From the NCBI GenBank assembly GCA_963736525.1, contig CAVTPF010000014.1:310001-374000 (forward strand): 64,000 nucleotides of DNA, in the 5' to 3' direction. The first letter of the stretch is position 1. The number at the start of each line of letters is the position of its first letter. The position numbers and the translations under genes are program-made. The stretch is from Bog-473 sp963736525. GTDB lineage: Bacteria; Actinomycetota; Acidimicrobiia; Acidimicrobiales; RAAP-2. Shown piece after piece: positions 34,307 to 41,407 of this stretch. The notes under the pieces are model-generated. The model saw only the letters and a program-made list of their open reading frames with translations, was not told where the DNA came from and made no database searches.

Positions 34307-35124
34307 CCCATTCCGGCGCCGACATCGCCCAGCTGCTGTCGGCGCACGGTCTGCGTCCCAGCCGGGCCCTGGGGCAGAACTTCGTCGCCGATCCCAACAC
34401 GGTCCGGCGCATCGCCCGCCTCTCTGGCGTCGCCGCGGGTTCCCATGTCCTCGAGATCGGGGCGGGTCTGGGCTCGCTGACGCTAGCCCTGGCCGAGACC
34501 GGTGCCTCCGTGGTCGCGGTGGAGACCGATGGCCGGGTGGTCCCGGTGCTGCGCACCGTGGTCGAGCCGGCCGGCGTGGAGGTGGTCGAGGGGGACGCCC
34601 TCACCATGGACCTGGCGGGCCTGCTGGCCGAGCGCGACCCCGGCCCGTGGAGCATGGTGGCCAATCTGCCCTACAACGTGGCCACGCCCCTCGTCCTGCG
34701 CATGCTCACGGAGGTGCCTGCGGTGACGAACCTCCTGGTCATGGTGCAACGGGAGGTGGGTGAGCGCATGGCGGCCGGGCCGGGCGATGAGGCCTACGGC
34801 GCAGTGTCGGTGCGCATCGCCTACTTCGCCCGCGCCGAGATGGCTGGCCGCGTCCCCGCGTCCGTGTTCATCCCGCGGCCGCGGGTGGAATCGGTCCTGG
34901 TGCGCCTCGAGCGCCTCCCCGTCCCCGCCGTCGACCCGGCGCTCGTCACCTACGAGCGGCTGAACGAGGTGGTGCGGGCGGGCTTCGCGCAGCGCCGCAA
35001 GATGCTGCGCCGATCGCTCGCCGGTGTGGTCGAGCCTGCGGCGTTCGAACGGGCCGGGGTTCGGCCCGATGCGCGGGCCGAGGAGCTCGCCGTCGCCGAG
35101 TGGGGCAGGCTGGCGGAACTGTGA
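34303..35124 (+). CDS. rsmA: 16S rRNA dimethyladenosine transferase
   Basis: A 273-residue KsgA/RsmA protein. Motifs: LGQNFVADPNTVRRIARLSG, the SAM-binding EIGAGLGSLTLALAE, the catalytic NLPYNVATPLVLRM, and the C-terminal RRKMLRRSL. It dimethylates A1518 and A1519 near the 3' end of 16S rRNA during small-subunit assembly. GTG 34303 overlaps the preceding stop and ispE overlaps its end, both by GTGA, giving a coupled run. Confidence 0.95.
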   Translation: MTHSGADIAQLLSAHGLRPSRALGQNFVADPNTVRRIARLSGVAAGSHVLEIGAGLGSLTLALAETGASVVAVETDGRVVPVLRTVVEPAGVEVVEGDALTMDLAGLLAERDPGPWSMVANLPYNVATPLVLRMLTEVPAVTNLLVMVQREVGERMAAGPGDEAYGAVSVRIAYFARAEMAGRVPASVFIPRPRVESVLVRLERLPVPAVDPALVTYERLNEVVRAGFAQRRKMLRRSLAGVVEPAAFERAGVRPDARAEELAVAEWGRLAEL

Positions 35125-35912
35125 CGAGGGTCCTGGCCCCGGCCAAGTTGACGGTGTCGCTGCGCGTGACGGGAGTCCGGCCCGACGGCTACCACGAGCT
35201 GGACGCAGAAATGGTCACGCTCAGCCTGGCCGACGAGCTCGTGTTCGCCGACGGCGCGTCGGGCCTGGAGGTGGTCGCCGAGCCGGGGACGCGGGCGGGC
35301 CGGCTCCCGCCCCCCGAGGGCGACCTCATCGCCCGGGCCCTGTCCGCCTGCCGGCGCAGCGCCTCGGTGCGGCTCACGAAGCGGATTCCGCTGGGCGGTG
35401 GTCTGGGCGGCGGGTCGGCCGACGCCGCGGCCGTGCTGCGCTGGGCCGGGTGCACCGACCCGGCCGTGGCGGCGGCCCTGGGGTCGGACGTCCCCTTCTG
35501 CCTGGCCGGGGGACGCGCCCGGGTGCAGGGGGTGGGGGAGCAGGTGACCCCGCTGCCCTTCGAGCGTCGCCGTTACCTGCTGGTCCTGCCACCCTTCGGC
35601 GTCGACACCGCCCGCGTCTACCGGGCCTGGGACGAGGGGCACCGGGGGCCAGGCCCGAACGCACTGACGGCGGCGGCGCTGGCCGTCGAGCCCCGCCTGG
35701 CGCGCTGGCGGGACGCGCTGGGCGGGTTGACGGGTGCCGAGCCCACGCTCGCCGGCAGCGGGTCGACGTGGTTCGTCGAGGGTGGTCCGGCGGAAGCGGG
35801 GACGCCGACGGTTCCCGAGGTGCGCGTCGGGGCCGAGTCGGCCCGGTTGGTGCGGGTCTGCACCGTGCCGTCGGGCTGGGAGGGGCAGGGGGCTGAGACG
35901 GGAGAAGGCTGA
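35121..35912 (+). CDS. ispE: 4-diphosphocytidyl-2-C-methyl-D-erythritol kinase
   Basis: A 263-residue GHMP kinase of the MEP isoprenoid pathway. The N-terminal substrate site is LAPAKLTVSLRVTGVRPDGYHEL. The ATP-binding glycine loop is PLGGGLGGGSADAAAVL, and the C-terminal motif is TLAGSGSTWFV. It phosphorylates the 2-hydroxyl of CDP-ME. The last codons and the stop lie inside the first copy of a 16-bp tandem repeat, so the tail ETGEG is repeat-encoded. Confidence 0.92.
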   Translation: MTRVLAPAKLTVSLRVTGVRPDGYHELDAEMVTLSLADELVFADGASGLEVVAEPGTRAGRLPPPEGDLIARALSACRRSASVRLTKRIPLGGGLGGGSADAAAVLRWAGCTDPAVAAALGSDVPFCLAGGRARVQGVGEQVTPLPFERRRYLLVLPPFGVDTARVYRAWDEGHRGPGPNALTAAALAVEPRLARWRDALGGLTGAEPTLAGSGSTWFVEGGPAEAGTPTVPEVRVGAESARLVRVCTVPSGWEGQGAETGEG

Positions 35913-35990
35913 GACGGGAGAAGGCTGAGACGGGAGAAGGCTGAGACGGGAGAAGGCTGAGACGGGAGAAGGCTGAGACGGGAGAAGGCA
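35895..35990. repeat. 16-bp tandem repeat, six copies
   Basis: Six direct copies of GAGACGGGAGAAGGCT run without interruption; only the last base of the sixth differs (A). Each junction carries a TGA. Because 16 is not a multiple of 3, successive copies place a stop in each plus-strand frame. The first copy forms the 3' end of ispE. Confidence 0.97.
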
Positions 35991-36020
35991 GAGAAAGGGG
36001 CGCCTGGTCGGCCGGGAGGT

Positions 36021-36119
36021 CTACTTGCCTGCCCTGCGCTGCCAGCGGGTGGCCTTCAGCATCTTCTTGTGCTTCTTCTTGCGCATCCGCTTGCGGCGCT
36101 TCTTTATCAGTGATCCCAT
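36021..36119 (-). CDS. Ribosomal protein bS22 (AURKAIP1/COX24-type, 32 aa)
   Basis: A 32-residue Lys/Arg-rich peptide beginning MGSLIKKRRKRMRKKKHKKM and ending TRWQRRAGK. It matches the actinobacterial small-subunit protein bS22 (annotated as the AURKAIP1/COX24 domain), which binds near the decoding region in mycobacterial ribosomes. The GS-IKKRRKRM-KKKH-K core is near-invariant in that family. It is convergent with ispE, separated by the 16-bp repeat, and divergent from the VOC gene. Confidence 0.93.
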   Translation of the reverse strand: MGSLIKKRRKRMRKKKHKKMLKATRWQRRAGK

Positions 36120-36185
36120 GTCGTGCGGCAGGCTAGCGGTCCGGGGGGCCGACTGCCAGGTCACTCCCGGCCCGAGGAGGCACGC

Positions 36186-36554
36186 ATGGGCTTCGAGATC
36201 GTCCGGCTGGACCACGTGCAGCTGGCCATGCCGCCCGGCCGGGAGGCGGAGGCCGAGGCCTTCTATTCGGGGGTGCTCGGATTCGAGCGGATCCCCAAGC
36301 CCGAGCCACTGGCGGCGCGGGGCGGTTGCTGGTTCGTGCGGGGTGAGACCGCGGTGCACCTCGGCGTCGAGGAAGAGTTCCGCCCGGCGCGCAAGGCGCA
36401 TCCGGCGTTCGTGGTGCGGGACCTGCCCGACCTGGAGGAGGCGCTGACCACGGCCGGTGCCGCGGTGCGCCCGAATCCCGATCGCCAGCCGGGTCGTGGT
36501 GCCTACGTGGACGACCCCTTCGGGAACCGCATCGAGCTCATCGCGGCGGACTGA
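36186..36554 (+). CDS. VOC/glyoxalase-family protein
   Basis: A 122-residue vicinal-oxygen-chelate protein starting after a strong GAGGAGG Shine-Dalgarno. The metal-ligand positions are visible: LDHVQLAMP (His), the glyoxalase strand ETAVHLGVEEEF, and the final NRIELIA with Glu. It may be a small dioxygenase, isomerase or resistance protein; the substrate is unknown. Its 3' end overlaps the convergent histidine kinase gene by 17 bases. Confidence 0.87.
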   Translation: MGFEIVRLDHVQLAMPPGREAEAEAFYSGVLGFERIPKPEPLAARGGCWFVRGETAVHLGVEEEFRPARKAHPAFVVRDLPDLEEALTTAGAAVRPNPDRQPGRGAYVDDPFGNRIELIAAD

Positions 36555-37953
36555 CCGGGTCGTCGCCGTGGCTCGACCCGGGCACCCGAAGAGGCCCCGC
36601 CGACAGGTCTTCCGCCTCGGCCGGTGGATCGCCGGGCCCGGCCACCGCCGGCAACCGCATCGACATCCGCGCCCCACCCGCGGGGTCGTTCTCGGCCAGG
36701 ATCGTGCCGCCCTCGGCCTTGACGACCTGGGCCACGATGGCGAGGCCCAGGCCCGACCCGGGCAGGCCGCGGGCGGCGGGGGAGCGGTAGAAGCGATCGA
36801 AGATGTGGGGCAGGTCCGCCTCGGCGATGCCCGGGCCGTGGTCGTGGACCACCACGGCCCCGTCGCGGCACTGCACCGACACGCTCTGGCCCGGCGGGCT
36901 CCACTTGCGGGCGTTGTCGAGCAGATTGCCCACGGCGCGGGCGAGACGGTCGGCGTGGCCCTCGACCCAGCAGGGCTCGGCCTCCAGGTCGAAGGTGACC
37001 TGAGTGGTGCGGCCGTGGGTGTTCTGCACCGCAACGGCATCGCGAACGAGCAGGTCCAGGCGCACCGGCTCCGGGGCCGCCGGTTGTTGGTCACCCCGGG
37101 CCAGCTCGGCCAGGTCGCCGACCAGGTCGGTGAGCTCTTGCAGCTGCACGAGGACGTCGTCGACGAGCACCGAGCGGTCCTCCTCGCTGAGCTCGTCGAT
37201 CCGCCGGATCACCTCGAGGTTGGTGCGCAGGCTGGTCAGCGGAGTGCGCAGCTCGTGCGACGCGTCGAGCACGAGCTGGCTCTGGGCCCGACGCGACGAT
37301 TCGAGCGCCTCGAGCAGGCGGTTGAACGTACGGCGCAGCCGCCCGAGCTCGTCGGGGCCACCGGGGGAGAGACGACGCGAGACGTCGGTCGTCTCGGCCA
37401 CGTCCTCGACCGAGTCGGTGAGCGAGTTCAGCGGGACGAGCGCGGTCCGGGCCACGAGCCAGCCCAGCACGACCGCGAGGAGCACCCCGATGAGGGCGAC
37501 GACCCCGAGGAGGAGCGCCAGCGTCTTGAGCTCTGCGCTGGCGTTGAACAAGGTGGCCAGCTGCAGCGCGCCTCCGTTCACGAGGATGCCCGACTCGACC
37601 GGCGTGCCGGCCGGGAGGTGCTCGACCAGCTCGCGCATCTGGTTCCCGTCCACGGTGACCGTGGTGAAGAAGGTCGGGGCCAGGTTCACCGCGACCAGAC
37701 GCACCTCGCCGGTGACGGGCAGGCCTCCTCCCGCCACGACGGCACCGCTGGTGTCGATGACCTGGCCCAGCGTCGCCGTGGTCGACCCGATCTCCTGCCC
37801 TGCGACCACCCGCTGCGCCGCCGTGGTCAGCGAGTTGTCGGCCGCCTGGAGCAACGTGTTGCGCGCCACCAGGTAGGCGCCGAGCGACGCCGCCAGCACC
37901 GCCACGACGACGGCGACCGTGGTCGCCAAGACGAGCCGGGTGTGGAACGTCAC
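36538..37953 (-). CDS. Sensor histidine kinase (HAMP, MprB/TcrY-like)
   Basis: A 471-residue membrane sensor. TM1 is about residues 7-30 and TM2 about 145-170, with an extracytoplasmic domain of roughly 110 residues between. A HAMP region follows (ARTALVPLNSLTDSVEDVAE). The H-box is LDASHELRTPLTS with phospho-acceptor H233. ATPase motifs: N-box NLLDNARKW, G1 DHGPGIAEAD, F-box IFDRFYRSP, G2 GSGLGLAIV. GTG 37953 overlaps the response regulator stop (GTGA). It probably autophosphorylates and passes phosphate to the upstream-encoded OmpR-type regulator. The signal is unknown. Confidence 0.92.
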   Translation of the reverse strand: MTFHTRLVLATTVAVVVAVLAASLGAYLVARNTLLQAADNSLTTAAQRVVAGQEIGSTTATLGQVIDTSGAVVAGGGLPVTGEVRLVAVNLAPTFFTTVTVDGNQMRELVEHLPAGTPVESGILVNGGALQLATLFNASAELKTLALLLGVVALIGVLLAVVLGWLVARTALVPLNSLTDSVEDVAETTDVSRRLSPGGPDELGRLRRTFNRLLEALESSRRAQSQLVLDASHELRTPLTSLRTNLEVIRRIDELSEEDRSVLVDDVLVQLQELTDLVGDLAELARGDQQPAAPEPVRLDLLVRDAVAVQNTHGRTTQVTFDLEAEPCWVEGHADRLARAVGNLLDNARKWSPPGQSVSVQCRDGAVVVHDHGPGIAEADLPHIFDRFYRSPAARGLPGSGLGLAIVAQVVKAEGGTILAENDPAGGARMSMRLPAVAGPGDPPAEAEDLSAGPLRVPGSSHGDDPVSPPR

Positions 37954-38621
37954 GCGTCCCGCAGTACGTAACCCACGCCGCGGACCGTCTGGATGCAGCG
38001 CGGTTCGCCCCCCTCCTCGAGCTTGCGACGCAGGTATCCCACATAGACGGCGAGAGAGTTGGTACCCGAGTCGAAGTCGAAGCCCCAGACCCGGTTCAGC
38101 AGAACCTCGCGGGTGAGCACCTGGCGCGGATGCCGCAGGAACATCTCGAGGAGGTCGAACTCAATGCGCGTCAGCGTGAAGGTGCGCTCACCGCGCTGGC
38201 CCTCACGGCTCGAGAGGTTCAGCGCCAGGTCACCCACGCGCAGCAGGCCGCCTTCACCCTCGAAGCGCCGCCGCAGGAGCGCACGCAGCCGGGCGAGCAG
38301 CTCCGCCAGGGCAAAGGGCTTGACCAGATAGTCGTCGGCGCCGGCGTCGAGGCCCTGGACACGGTCGTCGACGGCATCGCGCGCGGTGAGCATGAGGACC
38401 GGCGTGTCGTCGCCCGCGTTGCGCATACGCCGGCAGACGGTCAGTCCGTCGAGGTCGGGCAGCCCGAGGTCGAGGACGAGCGCGTCGGGCGGGGTCTGTG
38501 CCAGTGCCTCGAGCGCCTCGCCGCCCGAGGGGACGGTGATCACGTCGTAGCCCTCCAGACGGAGGGCTCGGTCGATCGATCGGCGGACGGCCAGGTCGTC
38601 GTCGACCACCAGGATGCGCAC
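37950..38621 (-). CDS. OmpR-family response regulator (MprA-like)
   Basis: A 223-residue regulator. The receiver has acidic pocket VVDDD, phospho-acceptor D51 in LVLDLGLPD, T in MLTARDAVDD, and K in YLVKPFAL. The C-terminal winged helix ends LNRVWGFDFDSGTNSLAVYVGYLRRKL...VRGVGYVLR, typical of OmpR/PhoB. It is the first gene of a two-gene operon with the sensor kinase. It is close in form to mycobacterial MprA, which responds to envelope stress, but the stimulus here cannot be told. Confidence 0.93.
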   Translation of the reverse strand: MRILVVDDDLAVRRSIDRALRLEGYDVITVPSGGEALEALAQTPPDALVLDLGLPDLDGLTVCRRMRNAGDDTPVLMLTARDAVDDRVQGLDAGADDYLVKPFALAELLARLRALLRRRFEGEGGLLRVGDLALNLSSREGQRGERTFTLTRIEFDLLEMFLRHPRQVLTREVLLNRVWGFDFDSGTNSLAVYVGYLRRKLEEGGEPRCIQTVRGVGYVLRDA

Positions 38622-38707
38622 GAGGCACCAACCTACCGCCGAGCCTCGCCCGGGCAGCGGCGGTGGCGTGCCTAACCTCTAGTGGTCCGAGTGGTCTCCC
38701 GCTTCGG

Positions 38708-38780
38708 TCCGGGGTAGTTCAATCGGCAGAACGTCGGCCTTTGGAGCCGGATGTTGGAGGTTCGAGCCCTCCCCCCGGAA
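38708..38780 (+). tRNA. tRNA-Gln (anticodon TTG)
   Basis: A complete 73-nt cloverleaf. The acceptor stem TCCGGGG pairs with CCCCGGA. D-stem is GTTC/GAAC. The anticodon stem TCGGC/GCCGG has loop CTTTGGA, giving anticodon TTG with G37. The T-stem GGAGG/CCTCC has loop TTCGAGC. The discriminator base is A, and CCA is not encoded. It reads CAA (and CAG by wobble). Confidence 0.95.
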
Positions 38781-38782
38781 CG

Positions 38783-39121
38783 TCACCGCCCGGTGGCTTT
38801 GTCCCGTTCGGCCAGCTGCGCCAGGTATTCGTTGTAGGCGGCGAGCTCGGCGTCCTCTTTTTCGGGGCGGTCGGGCTTCTCGGGGCGGTCGTGTCCGGGT
38901 GGGGTGCCGTCGGCGGCCTCGTGCACGAAGCGCCACCACATGTAGACGGCGTAGGCGGCGAAGATCGGCCATTCGAAGACGTAGGCCCAACTCAGACTGT
39001 TGCCGCCCAGGGCGCGGGAGATCTGCCACAGGCACAGGGCCAGGAAGGCGGGGACCACGATCAGGATCACCACATGCAGCTTGAGCGCACGGCGCGAGAG
39101 CCAGACGTGCTTGTCCATCAT
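38783..39121 (-). CDS. Small membrane protein with charged C-terminus
   Basis: A 112-residue protein with two hydrophobic helices (LKLHVVILIVVPAFLALCLWQIS and YVFEWPIFAAYAVYMWW), then a hydrophilic tail rich in Asp, Glu, Pro and Lys (PEKPDRPEKEDAELAAYNEY). It resembles widespread uncharacterised actinobacterial membrane proteins that precede transcriptional units near tRNAs. No function is known. ATG 39121 overlaps the stop of the alpha/beta hydrolase gene (ATGA). Confidence 0.75.
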   Translation of the reverse strand: MMDKHVWLSRRALKLHVVILIVVPAFLALCLWQISRALGGNSLSWAYVFEWPIFAAYAVYMWWRFVHEAADGTPPGHDRPEKPDRPEKEDAELAAYNEYLAQLAERDKATGR

Positions 39122-40011
39122 GCGCCGGGGAAGAGGAAGTCGGCGATGATGCCGGCCAGCTCGAGCGGCCGATCGCCCTGAATGCTGTGGCCCGCCCCCT
39201 CGACACCCATCACCACGGCGTCGGGCTGGCGGCGCAAGAGCTCGGCCACGTCCGCGTCGTCGACGACCGACCAGGCCAAGGCGCGCACCAACAGGAGGGG
39301 GATCGTGAGGCGTGAGATCGCCTCCCACCAGTCGGCGAAGTCGGGATGGGTACCGGGGGGTTCCGTGCGGAAGCGGGCGTAACGCCACACCCAACTGCCG
39401 TCCTCGCGCTGGACGGCATTGTGCAAAATGCCCCGGCGCAGCGAGGACTCGGACCGGGTCGGGTTGTGCTCCTTGGTCCGGGCCAGCAGGTCGTCGAAAC
39501 TGTCGAAGCTGGCGGGCCCGTTGACGAAGTTGGTCACGGGTGCTGCCTTCTCCGCATTCACGCCGGGCGTGATGTCGACCAGGACGAGGGCCCGCACCAG
39601 GTCCGGTGCGTGGTCCGCCAGTGCGATCGACGAAATGCCGCCGAGCGACATGCCGACGACCCCGCGCGCCTCCGGGGCGAGCTCTGTAACGACGGTGGCC
39701 AGATCACGGCCGTTACTGCCCGCCGAGATGGAGCCCTCCGGCCCGCCGTCGGAGTGCCCGTGACCGGGCAGGTCCACCGCCACCAGCGGCCGGCCGAGGG
39801 CCAGAGCGACCGTGTCCCAGGTGTGCGCGTTCTGCGCGCCGCCGTGGACGAGCACGAGCTCGGGCGGTGCCGTGCCCCAGACCAGGCTCGACACCGACCG
39901 ACCGGGGGAGACCTCGACGTCGACCCGGCGCACCGCCGGGGGGCCGTCATAGGGCAGGCCGTACTCGGCCGCGTTCTCGTGGAAGAGCCCGAACTCGTCG
40001 TAGGGCACCAT
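39118..40011 (-). CDS. Alpha/beta-fold hydrolase
   Basis: A 297-residue protein from ATG 40011. The oxyanion HG motif is LVLVHGGAQNAHTWD, the nucleophile elbow GVVGMSLGGISS (G-x-S-x-G with Ser), and the catalytic His lies in VEGAGHSIQGDRPLE. It is a general alpha/beta hydrolase (esterase, lipase or C-C hydrolase), with an unknown substrate. It is divergent from glmU (64-base gap) and coupled to the small membrane protein downstream. Confidence 0.87.
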   Translation of the reverse strand: MVPYDEFGLFHENAAEYGLPYDGPPAVRRVDVEVSPGRSVSSLVWGTAPPELVLVHGGAQNAHTWDTVALALGRPLVAVDLPGHGHSDGGPEGSISAGSNGRDLATVVTELAPEARGVVGMSLGGISSIALADHAPDLVRALVLVDITPGVNAEKAAPVTNFVNGPASFDSFDDLLARTKEHNPTRSESSLRRGILHNAVQREDGSWVWRYARFRTEPPGTHPDFADWWEAISRLTIPLLLVRALAWSVVDDADVAELLRRQPDAVVMGVEGAGHSIQGDRPLELAGIIADFLFPGA

Positions 40012-40062
40012 CTCCGGCACGGCTACCAGTGTCCCATACGCATGCCGACCGGCCACGCGGGC

Positions 40063-40075
40063 TAAGAATGCGGCG
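40063..40075 (+). promoter_or_regulatory. -10 box directly upstream of glmU
   Basis: TAAGAA (40063-40068, part of TAAGAAT) lies 7 bases before the ATG at 40076, consistent with leaderless transcription of glmU. Confidence 0.35.
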
Positions 40076-41176
40076 ATGCACGAACGCCGCCTGTCCGCCG
40101 TGGTCCTGGCCGCCGGGGAGGGCACCCGGATGCGCTCGGAGCGCCCCAAGCCGCTCCATCTCCTGTGCGGCCGCCCCATGATCCTGCACGTGCTCGACGC
40201 CATGGCCGAACTTGACGTGCGGCGTGTCGTCGTCGTCGTGGGCCACCGCGGCGAGTGGGTCACCAAGACCCTGGTCCAGCACGCGCCCCCGGCGATGGAG
40301 ATCGAGTTCGTGGAGCAGCTGACCCAGTCGGGGACGGGCGACGCCCTGGCGGTCGGGCTGACCGGGTTGCCCGACGACGACGACGAAGTCGAAGACGTCG
40401 TCGTGCTCCCGGGTGACACGCCGCTGTTGCGCCCTCAGACCTTGGCGGCACTGGTGCGAGCACACCGCGCCGAGGACGCGGGCGCCACGCTGCTGACGGC
40501 GGTGGTGGAGAACCCCATGGGCTACGGCCGTGTGGTGCACGGCAAGGACGGCGACGTCGCCCGGGTGGTGGAGGAGATCGACGCCACCGCCGACGAGAAG
40601 GTGATCGACGAGGTCAACACGTCCATCTACTGCTTCCGGCGCAGCATCTTGGCGCCGACCCTGCGCCGGTTGAGCCCAGCCAACGCACAGGGCGAGTACT
40701 ACCTGACCGACGCCGTCGCCGTCCTCTCCAGCGCGGGTTACCGGGTCCGCTCGTTGGTGCTGCCCGATTCCATGGAGGCCGCCGGCGTGAACGACCGAGC
40801 CCAACTCGCCGTGGCCGAGGCAGAGCTCCGCGACCGGATCAACGAGCGCTGGATGCGCCGCGGCGTGACCATGTGGGACCCCGAACGCACCTACGTGGAC
40901 GCCGCGTCCCGCCTGGAGTCCGACGTGTCCCTGCTGCCCGGGGTGATCCTGCGCGGCAGCTGCACCGTGGGCGCCGGGGCGGAGATCGGCCCGAACAGCG
41001 TGCTGACCGACACGACGGTCGGCCCGGGTGCGGTGGTGGCGGAGAGCGTGTGCACCCGCGCCGTCATCGGCGCCGGGGCCCGTATCGGCCCCTACAGCGT
41101 GCTCGAGCCCGGGGCCGAGGTGGCGCCCGCAGCCGAGTTGGGGCCCCACACCGTGCTCGCCGCCCCGGACGCCTGA
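40076..41176 (+). CDS. glmU: GlmU uridyltransferase, truncated acetyltransferase domain
   Basis: A 366-residue protein; full GlmU is about 450-490. The N-terminal GlcNAc-1-P uridyltransferase is intact: VLAAGEGTRMRSERPKPLH, QSGTGDALAVG, VLPGDTPLL, NPMGYGRVV, EVNTSIYCF and NAQGEYYLTDAV. A left-handed beta-helix starts near residue 265 but ends after about 100 residues. By comparison with M. tuberculosis GlmU (from memory), the catalytic Arg of 'LRPG' is Glu here (VLEPGAEV), and the catalytic Lys and His that should follow are missing. It should make UDP-GlcNAc but not acetylate GlcN-1-P. No continuation exists in other frames downstream. Confidence 0.85.
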   Translation: MHERRLSAVVLAAGEGTRMRSERPKPLHLLCGRPMILHVLDAMAELDVRRVVVVVGHRGEWVTKTLVQHAPPAMEIEFVEQLTQSGTGDALAVGLTGLPDDDDEVEDVVVLPGDTPLLRPQTLAALVRAHRAEDAGATLLTAVVENPMGYGRVVHGKDGDVARVVEEIDATADEKVIDEVNTSIYCFRRSILAPTLRRLSPANAQGEYYLTDAVAVLSSAGYRVRSLVLPDSMEAAGVNDRAQLAVAEAELRDRINERWMRRGVTMWDPERTYVDAASRLESDVSLLPGVILRGSCTVGAGAEIGPNSVLTDTTVGPGAVVAESVCTRAVIGAGARIGPYSVLEPGAEVAPAAELGPHTVLAAPDA

Positions 41177-41249
41177 GCCCGCCCGCGGGACGGCCGTGGG
41201 TCGTCCGACGCCTCTCGTGTCCCGCCCGGGGTGCCGGTTGTCCCGGAAA

Positions 41250-41273
41250 ACTATAAACTCATACGTTTATAGT
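41250..41273. promoter_or_regulatory. AT-rich 9-bp palindrome between glmU and prs
   Basis: A perfect inverted repeat ACTATAAAC-TCATAC-GTTTATAGT, further flanked by CCGG on both sides. It is the most AT-rich patch of the glmU-prs gap. It lacks a T-run, so it is not a classic terminator. It may be an operator or a structured RNA element. Confidence 0.5.
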
Positions 41274-41334
41274 CCGGGGAGCACGTCCGGCCGGGATGCT
41301 CGGTGCGAGGGCGCCGTCGTGCGGGCCGCCGGGC

Positions 41335-41373
41335 GAGGAGCGCAGGCGGGGAGCGCAGGCGGGGAGCGCAGAC
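41335..41373. repeat. 13-bp tandem repeat upstream of prs
   Basis: Three consecutive copies of GGGGAGCGCAGGC with small changes (GAGGAGCGCAGGC, exact, GGGGAGCGCAGAC). They lie 35 bases before the prs start, between the palindrome and the probable promoter. Confidence 0.85.
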
Positions 41374-41395
41374 GACGCCACGCGCAGCGGGGCAG

Positions 41396-41407
41396 TAGCG
41401 TGGCGTC
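41396..41407 (+). promoter_or_regulatory. -10 box directly upstream of prs
   Basis: TAGCGT at 41396-41401 is 6 bases before the GTG at 41408. It matches the leaderless pattern; no strong -35 is seen. Confidence 0.35.

Noticed and set aside
41177..41260. A frameshift that would restore the missing C-terminus of GlmU.
   Set aside because: No frame downstream of 41176 encodes the expected beta-helix residues with catalytic Lys/His, so a simple frameshift does not explain the truncation.
41250..41273. A rho-independent terminator after glmU.
   Set aside because: The stem is AT-rich and no T-run follows on either strand; an operator or other element fits better.
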